From the NCBI GenBank assembly GCA_047967505.1, contig CM106540.1: 64,000 nucleotides of DNA. One strand, given 5' to 3'. The notes under the pieces were generated by a model. The model made no database searches. It saw nothing but the letters and a program-made list of their open reading frames with translations, and was not told where the DNA came from. The position numbers were made by a program, and so were the translations under genes. Below are positions 10,548 through 20,459 of this stretch, piece by piece (position 1 is the stretch's first letter; every line of letters begins with the position of its first letter). This stretch comes from Dipteris shenzhenensis (Eukaryota > Polypodiophyta > Polypodiopsida > Gleicheniales).

Positions 10548-11313
10548 CTAATCCTTTTGCTCTCTTTTTAGCTTGTAGAAATCCTTTTTCATATGGCCCT
10601 TCTTGCCACAGTGGTAACACTCAATGTTCGATGCCCTGGATTTGCTACAAGACTTTCCTCTTTCTTGGGACTTCCCCCTGAACTGTGATTTGCCCCTTTG
10701 CACATTTAAGGCTACATCCTGCTTGTTGCCGTCCATAGACTTCCGTCTAATCTCCTCGGCCAACAAGCTACCCACAACATCATCAAATTTCAGTACTCCA
10801 CCAGGTGCAGAGTTACTAACAGCTGTACGGAAGGTATCCCATGAGGATGGCAATGAACATAAGAGAAATATTGCCTTAGTCTCCGCATTAAAATTCATCT
10901 TCTGAGCCTGAACTGGCTGAAAATAATATTGAATTCATTCAAGTGAGAAGCAATGGAGACCCCTTCCTTCATCTGTAGCTCAAACAACCTCTTCATGAGG
11001 TAAACGAGGCAGTTTCCTTCTCATAAGTGACACACAGTTTCTTCCACAAATCTTCCATAGTCTGCTCATTTACTACCGTGAAATAAACTGACTCTGCAAG
11101 ATGAAGTCTAATAGTAGACTTTGCTAATGCATCCAACTCATTCCAATCACCCTCAGACATATTTGCAGGCTTAGCTTCAATACCTGCCAAGGGTTTAATT
11201 TGCTTCTTTTGAATAAGCACATCCCTTATTTGTTCTTTCCATAAAGAAAAGTTTATCCCATCAAACTTTTTAATGTTGAAAAACTCCTTTTCAGACATGG
11301 AAGAGGATGCCAT
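10548..11313 (-). pseudogene. Copia-1 gag with zinc knuckle
   Basis: The start is placed at the Met near 11313 (Met-Ala-Ser-Ser-Ser), which opens a typical copia gag: Phe-Asp-Gly-Ile-Asn-Phe-Ser-Leu-Trp-Lys, then Thr-Ile-Arg-Leu-His-Leu and Leu-Trp-Lys-Lys-Leu. After a frameshift at about 10900-10990 it resumes with Leu-Pro-Ser-Ser-Trp-Asp-Thr-Phe and a Lys/Arg/Ser-rich stretch before the knuckle Cys-Tyr-His-Cys-Gly-Lys-Lys-Gly-His-Met-Lys-Lys-Asp. The final Cys of the CX2CX4HX4C knuckle is Phe here. The protein would form the particle and bind RNA. Confidence 0.85.
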
Positions 11314-12764
11314 GATGCAAATGAAGCAAAATCCCAAATGCTAGTGCGTGTAAAAGAGAATCACACCAAATACTAGGTGCACCCAAATGTGTATGCCACA
11401 ATAGAGTGAAATGTCACCAAAACTCAAAGCTCAAAGCATCAAAAGATGCATCTGACTCATGTGCATATACTATGTATCCATACGAGCAAATCTGGCCCAA
11501 AAGAAAATGCCAACTGCAATGGCAATCCAAAATGCCAATAAGTGCCAAATGACTCAAGCATAAACACCGTCCACTGGCATATGCATCAATAAAATCTCAT
11601 CCAAGAGAGCATAGCACTATCAGTGCATTACTTGCAATGTGTCAAAGCTGTCCCTCAGCATAAAATAGCATCCATGTGCAAAGCGTCCATAAAAATAGCA
11701 TCCCACAAGGCAATTTAGGCCTATCAGTGCATCCAATAAGGACTGCAATGCATCCAAATGGCCTATAAATCATCCACTACAACCCAATGCACACCACGAG
11801 TGAGTGCACATGGCTCAAACTGCAACCAGAGTGATCTGCATAAGGTATGCTCAAGAAATCATGGTCCCACGGAAAAGACCACTACTGAAAATAGAACTTG
11901 AGATGCCTCAAAACATGGGCGCCATTGCATAATCAGACTCAGCAAGAAAATCTACAACTATCTCTCTTCTGTCAAAACTCCAAAATCCCAACCGATGAGT
12001 GAGAAATGGGAGTCAACACTTATCCACTGCCATGTGGCATAAATCTAAGGTTTCAAAACCTTAGAATGAAAAATGCATAACAGAGAGATGAAATCGAATA
12101 CACAAAGATCTATAACTCTGAAAATCCTCCACCGAATCGTGCAAGAACTGGCTAGCAGAGGTTTTTGGGCATTCGGAACGCAATGGGACAGACGGTTTTG
12201 GAAACCGTGGTCTCAATCACTGGGTCCAACACACGGACTGAAAAACGTTTTTGGAAAGAGAGCTATTTGTAAACTCCACCGAAGTGCGAATGGTGAGCAA
12301 CATAGAAGTTTTAGGACCTCCTGAGTCCACCGGGACTGACAGATCTGCAAATGGTTGCTCCAAACTTGAGTTCCAACACCCGGGCAGAAAAACGCAGAAA
12401 CTGACACAGTGAGTCAGAAATCCAATGAAATGATCCCAGATTCAAGAATGAAGGTGTTTCCAAGCTCCTGAAGTGAATTGGACACCAAAAGCAAGCAATA
12501 GTTGCCTCTACAAGTCAATACGGAGTCTCTGTCATCGAACGGAACAGGGAAAAGCTCAAAAAACGACTTTTTCTTTGAAAACACTTAACAGGCTCTCAAA
12601 ACCACTTCGCAAAACCAAAGTGACTTTCCAAAAGGTTCCTCCAAGGTCTCTACACACTCGGATGCAAGTAAAGTCACCCACAAAGCTTCCCATAGAGCTT
12701 CTCCTTCCTCCCACAGAGCTGCTGAGCTTCCAAGCATTCACGCATGCTTAGCTAGATCACTCGG
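11314..12764 (-). other. Long 5' leader of Copia-1
   Basis: About 1.45 kb lies between PBS and gag with no open frame of note. It would hold packaging and dimerisation signals. It is long for a copia element with 171-bp LTRs. The frames at 12073-12751 on either strand show no domain. Confidence 0.7.
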
Positions 12765-12776
12765 GCTTTGATACCA
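12765..12776 (-). promoter_or_regulatory. Primer binding site of Copia-1
   Basis: Minus strand reads TGGTATCAAAGC two bases inside the 5' LTR, complementary to the 3' end of initiator-Met tRNA apart from one base (the usual form is TGGTATCAGAGC). Confidence 0.88.
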
Positions 12777-12778
12777 GT

Positions 12779-12949
12779 TGAGAGTGCTCTCAATGGAAGC
12801 AAGAACGGAAGAGGGAGAGAGAGAGACAGAGAGCCACGCAAGTTTTGGTGGGTGCAGAACCACCCTAATCTTCTTTTTCATTCATTTATATATGTGTTTG
12901 AGTATTGTACATAACCGGGGTAAAGGCACAGTGACCTTTAACCCCCACA
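12779..12949 (-). repeat. 5' LTR of Copia-1
   Basis: 171 bp with TG...CA ends. A minus-strand TATATAAA lies near 12895-12902. Identical in layout to 7049-7201 except for 18 extra bases. Confidence 0.92.
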
Positions 12950-12954
12950 GTGTG

Positions 12955-15060
12955 GTGCAAGTGTATACGTGGCTAACTGTGCAGACACCTCCTGGTACAT
13001 CCTGAACTCCTGCTACTCGTGGTCTTCCAACCCTGACTCCTCAGAGTGGCCAGTGAGGCACTGTCTTTTGATTTCTTCTTGAAGGGAGACTATGAGCTCC
13101 TCCCTTGTGCCAGGAGATCCTGTAGGGAGTATCTGTTGGTCGTGGCTCTCTTGGGTGTGGGCGTACCACTGCTCTGCTTGTTCTTGCTACTCCAACATCG
13201 TGTGTAGGGATGATTCTACCTTTTCCACCTGTTCCATAAGCGTCTAGACTAGGGATTCACTGGTGGAGAGGTCATCTTTGACTTTCATCAGAGTGAGCTC
13301 GAGCTCTTCCACCCTAGCCCTATATTTGTTGGCTTGATTTAGTGCAGCATGGCCCATTGCCTGAGCTGCAACCATTGTCGCCTGGCTTTCATGTGCTAAG
13401 AGCTAGGCTTGGACGAGATTGGAGGAGAGTTGCAAGGCTTGCTCTTACCTCCTCTGTAAGATCGTGCGGGTGACTTGTGGCAGTTGTGCCATCGCTTCAA
13501 AAAGATTCATCTCCATGACATCGGCACGTGACAACTATTCTACTGTCATGTGGCTATAGCCTCCCATTGCCCTGTACTGGGGTGTGCTGCAAAATTGTAT
13601 GGCCTCTGCTAGGCCTGCCCATGGCATGGAAGAGGTGCCTGTGGCGAAGGATGCTGCCTCCTGAGGGTGGTGGAGACTGAGACGAAGGTGTGGCAGGGGT
13701 TGTTAGCGTAGTTTCAGCTCCTGTATAGAGGCCGATTTCGATCGTGTCATCACCTTGGAGGTCTTCAATGAGAATAGGCCATCCTTATACCTATTTGCCC
13801 TTATCCTAAGGATCTAACCATTGCATGCATAGTTGTCGTTGCACGAATTCATGCAACTGGCTCTCCTCATATTAGTTTGAGAGATTGACTTGGTTCCGGT
13901 TGCACCTGAGTGACTGGAGCGGCACTTGGCATTGTCCTCGCTCTTTTGGGCCTTGTTTATGTCTCTTCCTACTCGGTCTATATGGGACCGATTGTGGATT
14001 TCTCGGTGAATCTGAAGCTGACTCGTGGATGCTAGCTTTTCAGGTAATAGAGGACCGGCATGTACAACATGGGATTGCCGATGACATCCCCAGGGGTGTT
14101 GAGATGATCTCTCATCTGGCTGCAGTAGTAGTCAGCCCAGTTCATCTCCTAGAAGTTCACCATTCTCAGCAAGATATTGGGCACAACGGATTGAAGATGT
14201 CCGTGTGCTTCACTTGCATGAGCCATTGTAGTGCTCTTGCCAAGCACTCTACCTCGGGCTTGTGGATGGTGGTGAACTAGATGTGGCCTCTGCACTTGTG
14301 GCAGTCGTAGTGACGGATCGTCTTTAGGGAGTCGAGCTTCTTCTTTTTCTTGGAATATTTCTCTGCCACCACTGGCAAGTTGAATGTTGCCCGCACCGCA
14401 TTCTGATTGATCTAGTAGTGGTGGGGGTTGTCGGCTGCATCACATAGGACACCTATGTGGGTGTTGATGTCGTATGTCTTGAGGAATTTCGCTAGCAGCG
14501 TCATGTCTAGGTGGCATGGGAAATGGGTTGCTACTGTTCCCATGCCTGCAAAGTTGAGGGCTTCCACGACTGCTGGGTCCTGGAGAGCGGCATATGCTGC
14601 TCCAGTGTGGTAGTGGAGGGTGTAGTCCCAACCCTCGAAAGCAAAGCGCGAGTGGATCACGCAAGCATCTAGCTCTTGGAGCCATGCTTCTCCCAATGGC
14701 GAGTGCACTTGTGAATGCACGATCTTGTACTCGCCTATGGTAGGCATCGAGGTGCACTTTCATGTTTTCATGGAAGACATGCCTGTTGTGGCTGGCTCTT
14801 CTTGAGTAGCCTATCTGGTGGAGTTTTCTTCATCTTGTAAGTCCTCCACGGGTATTTCAGCTGACATTCGAATTGTGGCCGAAGGAGTGCTTTGAGAATA
14901 TGATGGGCCAATGGCCTCTGGAATAGGGCAAGGGTGGAGACCCAGGTGAGCCTCGAATTCGAAAAATTCATGTTCGGATTCCATGGCAAACAAAAGTGGA
15001 AACTACATGACAAGGGAATCGATGGATGAGGAAGAACAGGAGGACATCAATTTGCTAGTG
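12955..15060 (-). pseudogene. N-terminal part of the post-integrase ORF of gypsy A
   Basis: On the minus strand a recurrently open reading begins around 15060-14990 (a Met followed by Glu-Ser-Glu-His-Glu-Phe-Phe) and runs towards Copia-1. The best block is 111 uninterrupted codons at 14412-14747, an aromatic-rich globular-looking segment with Gly-Trp-Asp-Tyr-Thr-Leu and Phe-Leu-Lys-Thr-Tyr-Asp. A Cys-His-Lys-Cys pair follows near 14300. Further on (13500-13050) lies a heptad-like region (Arg-Val-Glu-Glu-Leu-Glu-Leu-Thr-Leu, Leu-Met-Glu-Gln-Val-Glu) that should form a coiled coil. At least a dozen stops interrupt it. I recognise no known domain. The neighbourhood (between integrase and 3' LTR) makes it an accessory ORF of the gypsy element. 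The plus-strand frame at 13885-14280 is taken as its shadow. Confidence 0.45.
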
Positions 15061-16389
15061 GGGATGGAGAAGAAGTGGACAGGAAACTCTCAGATTTTTG
15101 GATAAATTTTGGTAGAGTTTTGCTACAACAGCTATGGTGATCCAGCGGGGTAGGCCTATTTTTATAGATTTATATCCCCCCGACCGACATGGCGACGGGG
15201 CGGTGTTGAATTTGATGGTGATGGTCGATAGCGAACGTCGATGGCAATGGTTGGTGTGGAGTGTCTTAGACTGCGACCAGCGTGGTACTCAAATGGCAAC
15301 GGGGTGGTGTTGTTTTGGATGGTGATGGCCCGATGGGGTATCGTGATCACGACGATTGGCAGTGAACCTTTCGGCGACAGTCGATAGGGTAGTGACTATG
15401 TAAAGATAGGGAAAAAAGAGAAGAAAGGAGGAGTGGGGTGGGGGGAAATGCAGATAGAGTGCACTTGTGTGGTGCAACGTGATAGGTCAGCATGCAAGAA
15501 CATGAGCACTAGTAAAAAATGCAAGAATGGACTCTAATCACCTAGTGCTGACCGTGTGTGCTTGTGTGGTGTGTTCGGTAGGGACTAATGGGCTACGGGT
15601 GCATTGGGTGAGATGCCTACCGTGCTGACTCACCTAGACCTAGATGTGATGATTATGATGAATGCAGTGGAGGCGGGCGTCATATTGCCACATAGCGAGT
15701 GAGGAGCCATGTAGAGTATGCGTCCAACTTGTTCCTTACATTGGATGCTAGAGGCACCTTTGTGTTGGACTTTTTTGCTATTGTGGGATCCAACGTCGAG
15801 TGTTCGTCCCCAAGCCGAGGTTCTTATGTAACTCTTCATTGGGTGGAATTCGATTCCTATGGAGTTCCTTGATTGCTTAGTTGTAATGCTTGTGTTGAGT
15901 GCATATTCGGTACCTTGAGGTTGGCCTATTGTGTCTGAATCGTTGGCAGGTTCTTGTGGTGTTGTATCCTAGGAGGGCACAAGTTCTTGTGGTGTTGTAT
16001 CTTGGGAGGGCACAGGTTCTTGTGGTACTACCTTTGTCGCCTTCGGGGTTTGCAATGTCCTCTTCTAGATCCAGGCACCTTTGTTGCTTTAGTCGCCCAA
16101 GTGAGCGGTGTTGCACAAACTCTTGGTGATGCGTGGCGGTGGATGAGGCGTGAGCATTGGGCACGGCTTTCTTTGGTTAGTGACAATTAGGGGGGAGGCA
16201 ATCTTGAGGTAACCGGAGCTGCTGTTGTTGCGTTACTATTTTTTGGGCATCGATTTTGATCGAAGTGACATTGGGCATAGAGGATAGCATCTTGTACTTG
16301 CAGCTCTTGGATTTCTTGGTCAGAGGTTGGTAGCGTTGGTTGAGCGTGCAATGGCTGGTTTATCACTATGGCGAGCCTTGTTCTCCTTT
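15061..16389 (-). other. Internal gypsy A sequence without recognisable domain
   Basis: No continuous frame. Contains a minisatellite (15950-16030). Open frames of 60-95 codons occur on both strands and none resembles a known family. Confidence 0.4.
15950..16030. repeat. 33-bp in-frame tandem repeat, 2.4 copies
   Basis: Copies begin GTTCTTGTGG at 15950, 15983 and 16016. The 33-bp period keeps the frame, giving a repeated 11-residue unit (Thr-Thr-Arg-Thr-Cys) on the minus strand. Confidence 0.85.
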
Positions 16390-16740
16390 CAAGCTAGGCC
16401 CTTGGGTGTGTGCTGGTGGAGGCTACGACTTCCAGTTGGCTTTGTTGCGTCGCTTCGTTGTCGTGAACCAGCGAGGTTGGGGCCAAAGAGGGGAGGCTTG
16501 GTTTGCAGAGTGGGACTACCACCATTTGACCACCATTGGTAAGCGAAGCAGTTCGAGCATGCCAGTCGATTTGGCAGTTGACAACGTAGCACCATGTTCT
16601 TCCTAAAATAATCTGCTCTTCAGTGGCTTTTGTAGGGAGAACATAAAAGCATATATCCATAGCTTGGTGAGCAACCATTAGACTTAGATTTACATAACCT
16701 AAGGTTTGCAGAAGTTGGCCATTTCTAGCTCTTATCGAGG
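16390..16740 (-). pseudogene. Retropepsin-like segment downstream of gypsy A integrase
   Basis: The minus translation reads Leu-Gln-Thr-Leu-Gly-Tyr-Val-Asn-Leu, then Ile-Ile-Leu-Gly-Arg-Thr-Trp-Cys and Gln-Ile-Asp-Trp-His-Ala-Arg, the pattern of the C-terminal half of gypsy proteases (flap, then the Ile-Leu-Gly-Arg helix). The catalytic Asp-Ser/Thr-Gly half is not seen; Copia-2 sits directly upstream at 16773. In the empty-site arrangement, restored from the GCTTT duplication, this segment follows the integrase C-terminus, whereas the gag-RT junction of element A at about 24850 lacks a protease. It may be a displaced protease or part of the accessory ORF. Confidence 0.45.
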
Positions 16741-16767
16741 CAATAGTGAGGGTTATGGGTACCTATA

Positions 16768-16772
16768 GCTTT
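16768..16772. repeat. Target-site duplication of Copia-2, left
   Basis: GCTTT, repeated at 22434-22438. Confidence 0.9.
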
Positions 16773-17118
16773 TGTTGAGATATCGAGCTCCACTCGCGAT
16801 ATGCCAGGGTGACTGTTGTGCATTTATGTCACCGACTTGTTAGCTGGAGATGCGGTTGGTACACCACCCACGATGGATGATAGCTATCCTTATCTACTCT
16901 AGTTTGTGGCTCAGTTAGTATGCCACCTTAGTTAGTTGAGTTTGGTTTGAGACCCACATATAGGGTTCTTCTATTTTCTTTGTAAGAGAGTTCTTTTGGC
17001 TTTCACAACTAAGAAGAGGAAAACTGTTTTCAGCCTCCACCTTTGTGTGTATTCCCCCTATTGTGCATGTGAGAAAGCCGCAAGTGAGACTCCTTCCCTC
17101 TCTCCCACTATCTTCACA
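16773..17118 (+). repeat. 5' LTR of Copia-2
   Basis: 346 bp with TG...CA ends, followed at once by the PBS. Confidence 0.95.
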
Positions 17119-17130
17119 TGGTATCAGAGC
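17119..17130 (+). promoter_or_regulatory. Primer binding site of Copia-2
   Basis: TGGTATCAGAGC, exact complement of the 3' end of plant initiator-Met tRNA, directly abutting the LTR. Confidence 0.95.
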
Positions 17131-17651
17131 CTTGTTCGTGGTAAGGAGCTCAAGAAAGCAAGCCAAGTTCGTGGTGTCCTGGTAAGAGGACCAGTGTTGC
17201 TTTCCTATTTCGAGTTTGGGAGCAAATCTCTGCAGGTAGCACAGCCAGAAGTGCAGGAGTGCACTGTTTCAGATTGAGACGCCCTTCGCGGTGTGGCGAG
17301 AGCGCAGTATATGCTGCAGGAGAGGGCGAAGTATATGCTTCGGATTTGAGGCCGTTTCGGGGCCCGTTTTGAAGGCGGAAGTTCTTCGCAGGCACTCAAA
17401 AAAAGGCCCTGTTTTTGGCTGTGCGACCACTGCGCGGCTAGTCGGTGGAAAGGTGCCGCAGAAATTGCATCGTATGCCTGTGTGTAGAGATATTGGGAGT
17501 TGCAGATTCATGCCTATTGCCTGTTGATGCAAAATTGTCACTAGGAAGTGACTGTGTGGTGAAATACCACTTTCGTCAGTTTTGTAGATCTGCCCGTGTG
17601 AGGCAAAAGCTGTGTTTTTTGTAGTGACAGAATATTTTGCAGTGTTCTGTA
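17131..17651 (+). other. 5' leader of Copia-2
   Basis: About 520 bp between PBS and the gag start, without a useful plus-strand frame. Confidence 0.75.
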
Positions 17652-18583
17652 ATGGCATCTGATTCTCTTTCACAGATTGTCACTGAAAAGCTTGACAAGA
17701 ACAACTTCCAGGCATGGAAGTTTAGAATGACAAATTTCTTGATGGGAAAAGGCTATTGGGAATTCATTACAGGAAATGAAGAAGAACCTGTTCTTCCTAA
17801 TGTTTCCAGTCAACAGGAAATGCAGGCATTCAAAGGATGGCATGAGAGAGCCAGGAAAGTTATGTACTGGCTATCTATCAGTATTTCGGACTCCATGATT
17901 GTGCATATTCAGGATGCAAGTACGCCAAAGGAGGCATGGGATACTTTGGCAAAAATGTACAGCACAAATACGCAAGCCAGGAAAATGCAACTCAAATAGG
18001 AGTTGCACAATGTGCAGAGAGAAAATTTGAGCATAAATGACTACCACATGAAAGTGAAGAAAATTGCAGATGCACTTGCTTCCATTGGGTCGCCAGTGGA
18101 TGATGATGATTTGGTTTCTGTGACCTTGAATGGTCTAGGAAAGGATTATGCACAGTTCCGGACATCCATTACCGTCCGTGAAAAATTTCCTGATTTTGAG
18201 GAGCTGATTGCTCTTCTAATTTCTGAAGAGCAGAGAAATGGTGGTGCATCTTCTTCAGCAGGAACTTCAAAAGAAACTGTCTTTTCTACTCAAATGCTGG
18301 CAGAGGTAGAGGCAGAGGTAGAGGAGGCCGATCTGCAGGCCGTGGTAGAAATTAGAATATGCAGCAAACGCAAGAAAACCAGTCCTATGCAGGAGGACGT
18401 GGTAACTCTAGAGGCAGGGGGAGCCAAAGAGGCCGTGGTGGATGGCAGAGAAGCCAAAATGCAAACAACAATGTTGAATGCTACTATTGTGGCAAAATGG
18501 GTCATATGGCTAAGGACTACTACAAAAAGCAGAATGACATTATGAATGGAAAATTGCAGCTTCAGGAGACTGAAAATCCTTGA
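17652..18583 (+). pseudogene. Copia-2 gag with Arg-Gly repeats and zinc knuckle
   Basis: The start is chosen at Met-Ala-Ser-Asp-Ser (17652), just before Phe-Gln-Ala-Trp-Lys-Phe-Arg, the usual opening of plant copia gag. The domain continues through Ala-Trp-Asp-Thr-Leu (17930) across an in-frame TAG at 17998-18000 and on to Glu-Glu-Leu-Ile-Ala-Leu-Leu (18200). Around 18290 the frame changes into a Gly-Arg repeat tract. The knuckle Cys-Tyr-Tyr-Cys-Gly-Lys-Met-Gly-His-Met-Ala-Lys-Asp sits near 18480-18520, with Tyr in place of its last Cys. Stop at 18583. Forms the particle and binds RNA. Pol resumes in the original frame at 18648. Confidence 0.88.
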
Positions 18584-18647
18584 AGAGGACTAAGGCAATT
18601 ATGCATCTTCTAGCAGGCAGGGTGATGACACAAATGAGCATCTATTT

Positions 18648-19154
18648 TTGGTGCAGCATATGACCAATTCTGTGACAAGTGCAAAAGAACAAAATGATGT
18701 GTGGTATGTTGACTCAGGTGCATCAAACCACATGACAGGTCATGCAGAATGGATGCAAGATGCAAGGAAAATGGAAAAGCCAGGATTTGTGGAGACTGGT
18801 AATGATACTGCACATCCTATTGTGCAGATTGGCAAAACTCCTTTGTCTATGCAGGATGGGAAAAAGAAATACTGGTCTGATGTATTTCATGTCCCGAACA
18901 TCACCAAGAACCTGGTTTCTATTGGTCAGATGGTTGAGCAGGGCTTGCAGGTCAGATTTAATCCTCATGGATGCTTTGTTGAGGATATGAAAAATAATGG
19001 TCGCTTGATAGCAAAAGGAAAGAAGAAGGGCAGGATGTTTACGTTGGATGCAGACATGCCTGAATTGAGTGCAGTAATGTTTGCACATGGGACCGGTGTA
19101 GTTGCAGATATTGATATCTGGCACAAACGCATTGGTCATGTTAATATACAGTGA
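18648..19154 (+). pseudogene. Copia-2 aspartic protease and pre-integrase region
   Basis: The active site Trp-Tyr-Val-Asp-Ser-Gly-Ala-Ser-Asn-His-Met-Thr begins with the catalytic Asp at about 18711. Later come Asp-Val-Phe-His-Val-Pro-Asn-Ile-Thr-Lys-Asn-Leu and Gly-Gln-Met-Val-Glu-Gln, the usual protease tail, then Ile-Trp-His-Lys-Arg-Ile-Gly-His, the start of the pre-integrase zinc segment. A TGA at 19152-19154 stands inside that segment. The downstream frame is in phase, so one point mutation is the only break. Confidence 0.9.
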
Positions 19155-20400
19155 CTTAAATCAATGCAAGCCCAAAATATTGTTGCAGGATTGCCTAAAT
19201 TCAAGGTTGCAGAAATGCACAAGATTTGTGAAGCCTGTCAATTTGGGAAACAGGCAAGGAAACCTTTTCCTAGGCATGTTCAAGAGAGTAAAAAGCCATT
19301 GGAATTAATCCACTCTGATGTGTGGACTACAAAAGCTGTATCTATTGGAGGCTGTCACTATTTTGTCACATTTATTGATGACTTCAGCAGAAAACTGTGG
19401 GTGTATTTTATGAAAAAGAAAAGTGAAGTGTTTGGGCACTTCAAAGCTTTCAAAGCTATGGTTGAAAAAGAAACAGGCCTGCAAATAAAATGCCTAAGGT
19501 CAGACGGAGGGGGAGAGTACCTCTCAAGTGAGTTTGCAAGGTTCTTGCAGGAGCATGGTATAAAGCAGCAATATTCATGCAGTCATACCCCACAGCAAAA
19601 TGGAATTGCAGAAAGAAAAAACAGGCATATTGGAGAGGTATCTCGGGCTATGCTAAATGAAAAAGATCTACCAGATTATTATTGGGCTGAAGCAGTTGCT
19701 ACAGCAGTCTATATAATGAACAGGACTCCCACTGCAGCAATACATGGCATGACGCCAGAGGAGATGTATACTGGTAGGAAACCAGATATTTCTCATTTGA
19801 AGATTTTTGGTTGCATTGCCTATGTCCATGTGCCAGATGAGTTGAGGACCAAGTTGGATCCAAAGGCTGAGAAGTGCGTCTTTATTGGTTATTCTCTGCA
19901 GCAGAAAGGGTATAGATGCTATAACCCTTCTACATGTAAGTTCACAGTGAGCAGAGATGTTGTTTTTGATGAGATGAGCAGCTGGTATAAACCAGTAAAT
20001 GTGATGATTGATGTAGATGCACAAAATGGTAATGCTGCACAGAATGCACAGCAGCAATCGCAAAATATCAGTGGACCTGGAGTGTCCTCTATCAGTGGTT
20101 CACATACTTCGCCATGGACAGGCAGATTGAGATCAGGAGAATCTCCTCAAAGCAATGCAGAGAGTGGTACGCAGGTATCACGAAAAGGAAAAGAGAAGGT
20201 AGATCAGCCCATGTTTGATGTGAATGCAGGTCACTCTTGTGTGGATGGTGAATCCAGTGGCTCAGAACAGAGCATTGATGATGAGTTGGGTATTCCCTCT
20301 GTTGTTACACCTGGAGTAAGGAAGACCAGGGATGTTTTGAGAGCACCTGGAAGTGAGCCTATTTTGCGCAGGTCTACCAGGGTCAGGTATCATGTGGATA
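19155..20400 (+). pseudogene. Copia-2 integrase
   Basis: Cys-Glu-Ala-Cys-Gln-Phe-Gly-Lys completes the zinc motif. The core shows His-Ser-Asp-Val-Trp, Phe-Ile-Asp-Asp-Phe-Ser-Arg-Lys, Arg-Ser-Asp-Gly-Gly-Gly-Glu-Tyr and [10 protein letters not shown], so the D-D-E triad is complete. The C-terminal Gly-Arg-Lys-Pro-Asp-Ile-Ser-His-Leu and Tyr-Val-His-Val-Pro region is intact. It is followed by a Gln/Ser-rich linker to RT. No break occurs within this module. Confidence 0.93.
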
Positions 20401-20459
20401 GGCTGAAATATGATGGATTTACAGCCATTCACTACGCCTATATGGTCAAAGTGATACAG

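Larger units (their letters stand above)
7049..12949 (-). mobile_element. Copia-1: complete Ty1/copia retrotransposon, Tork/Tnt1-like
   Basis: The element is 5,901 bp with LTRs of 153 bp (7049-7201) and 171 bp (12779-12949), both running TGAGAG to CCCACA on the plus strand. It is flanked by GTGTG at 7044-7048 and 12950-12954. On the minus strand the order is LTR, PBS, long leader, gag, protease, integrase, RT, RNase H, polypurine tract, LTR, which is the copia order. The RT/RNase H wording (Trp-Leu-Ser-Gln before the connection, CIALSTTEAEY, the VRYHFIRE region) resembles the tobacco Tnt1/Tork lineage. By hand count the LTRs differ at about five positions plus one 18-bp gap. The insertion splits the extra ORF of gypsy A. 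Confidence 0.93.
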
